Shown here in pieces: positions 13,249 through 13,278 of a stretch of DNA of 13,278 nucleotides. The stretch is from Candidatus Aenigmatarchaeota archaeon (lineage in GTDB: Archaea > Aenigmatarchaeota > Aenigmatarchaeia > QMZP01). The notes below the pieces were generated by a model. It was not told the DNA's origin and did no database searches. It worked only from the letters and a program-made list of their open reading frames with translations. A program made the position numbers and the translations under genes. Each line of letters begins with the position of its first letter. The stretch's first letter is position 1. The stretch lies in assembly GCA_017609225.1 (NCBI GenBank), contig JAFCEK010000020.1:1-13278 (forward strand). Direction: 5' to 3'.

Positions 13249-13276
13249 TAGGTTAGCCTATTGCTAGGCTAACCTA
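13249..13276. repeat. Perfect 12-bp inverted repeat with 4-nt spacer
   Basis: TAGGTTAGCCTA and TAGGCTAACCTA are exact inverted copies separated by TTGC. Each arm is itself nearly palindromic (TAGG...CCTA), so the element also reads as two direct copies of TAGGnTAnCCTA with a 16-bp period. It could form a hairpin or cruciform, or be a double operator. Only two bases of the window follow, so what it belongs to is unseen. Confidence 0.6.
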
Positions 13277-13278
13277 TA

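Noticed and set aside
13180..13276. CRISPR array or tRNA at the right edge
   Set aside because: The two hairpins differ in sequence and there is no repeat-spacer periodicity; no cloverleaf or tRNA-like conserved bases can be drawn from this segment.

Overview
The window reads as archaeal DNA. It carries the full gene set of a membrane-bound, ferredoxin-dependent [NiFe] hydrogenase fused to an Mrp-type cation antiporter module (Mbh, group 4 [NiFe]-hydrogenase). Several first genes have TATA-like elements about 25-29 bp before the ATG, as expected for leaderless archaeal transcripts, while genes inside operons have GGAGG/GGTG-type ribosome binding sites. Arginine is written almost entirely as AGA/AGG and ATA is common. 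Two tandem membrane proteins share a short helical N-terminal module that I associate, from memory only, with DPANN-type archaea (Woesearchaeota/Pacearchaeota and relatives). The lineage is therefore an inference, and a Euryarchaeota-like or other archaeon is not excluded.

Layout. (1) 1-77: open reading frames entering from the left edge with very basic C-termini, probably the tail of a gene outside the window. (2) 78-314, minus strand: a small Cys-containing conserved-looking protein, divergent from (3) 427-1041 and 1073-2233, two membrane proteins sharing an N-terminal module; the second has an external Cys-rich, beta-rich domain and is much more AT-rich than its surroundings. (4) 2289-9564: one tightly packed operon, mbhA-mbhM in the same order as the Thermococcales mbh operon, with 1-29 nt overlaps or very short gaps. 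A MazG-like/phosphoribosyl-ATP-pyrophosphohydrolase-like gene sits between mbhL and mbhM, joined by ATGA overlaps on both sides. (5) 9573-10496, minus strand: an unrecognised cytosolic protein, convergent with mbhM. (6) 10661-12768: ugd and a galU-like nucleotidyltransferase, overlapping by GTGA, which together would make UDP-glucuronate from glucose-1-phosphate. (7) 12802-13173: mbhN, the two-cluster ferredoxin-like subunit missing from the main operon, displaced by about 3.2 kb. (8) 13174-13278: no gene, but two perfect hairpins, one with a competing alternative pairing.

How the genes work together. MbhJ, K, L, M and N would form the hydrogenase arm (electrons from reduced ferredoxin through MbhN and MbhJ to the NiFe site in MbhL, anchored by MbhM). 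MbhA-H would form the Mrp-like ion-translocating arm, with MbhI as the connector. All four Ni ligands of MbhL are present, together with a 24-residue tail after the usual cleavage site, so this should be a real hydrogenase and not a sulfane reductase (Mbs/Mbx) or complex I relative. No Hyp maturation genes are in the window.

Most interesting points: the NTP-pyrophosphohydrolase-like gene built into the hydrogenase operon; the detached mbhN next to a sugar-nucleotide pair; the unknown gene at 9573-10496; the paired membrane proteins; and the hairpin region at the right edge.
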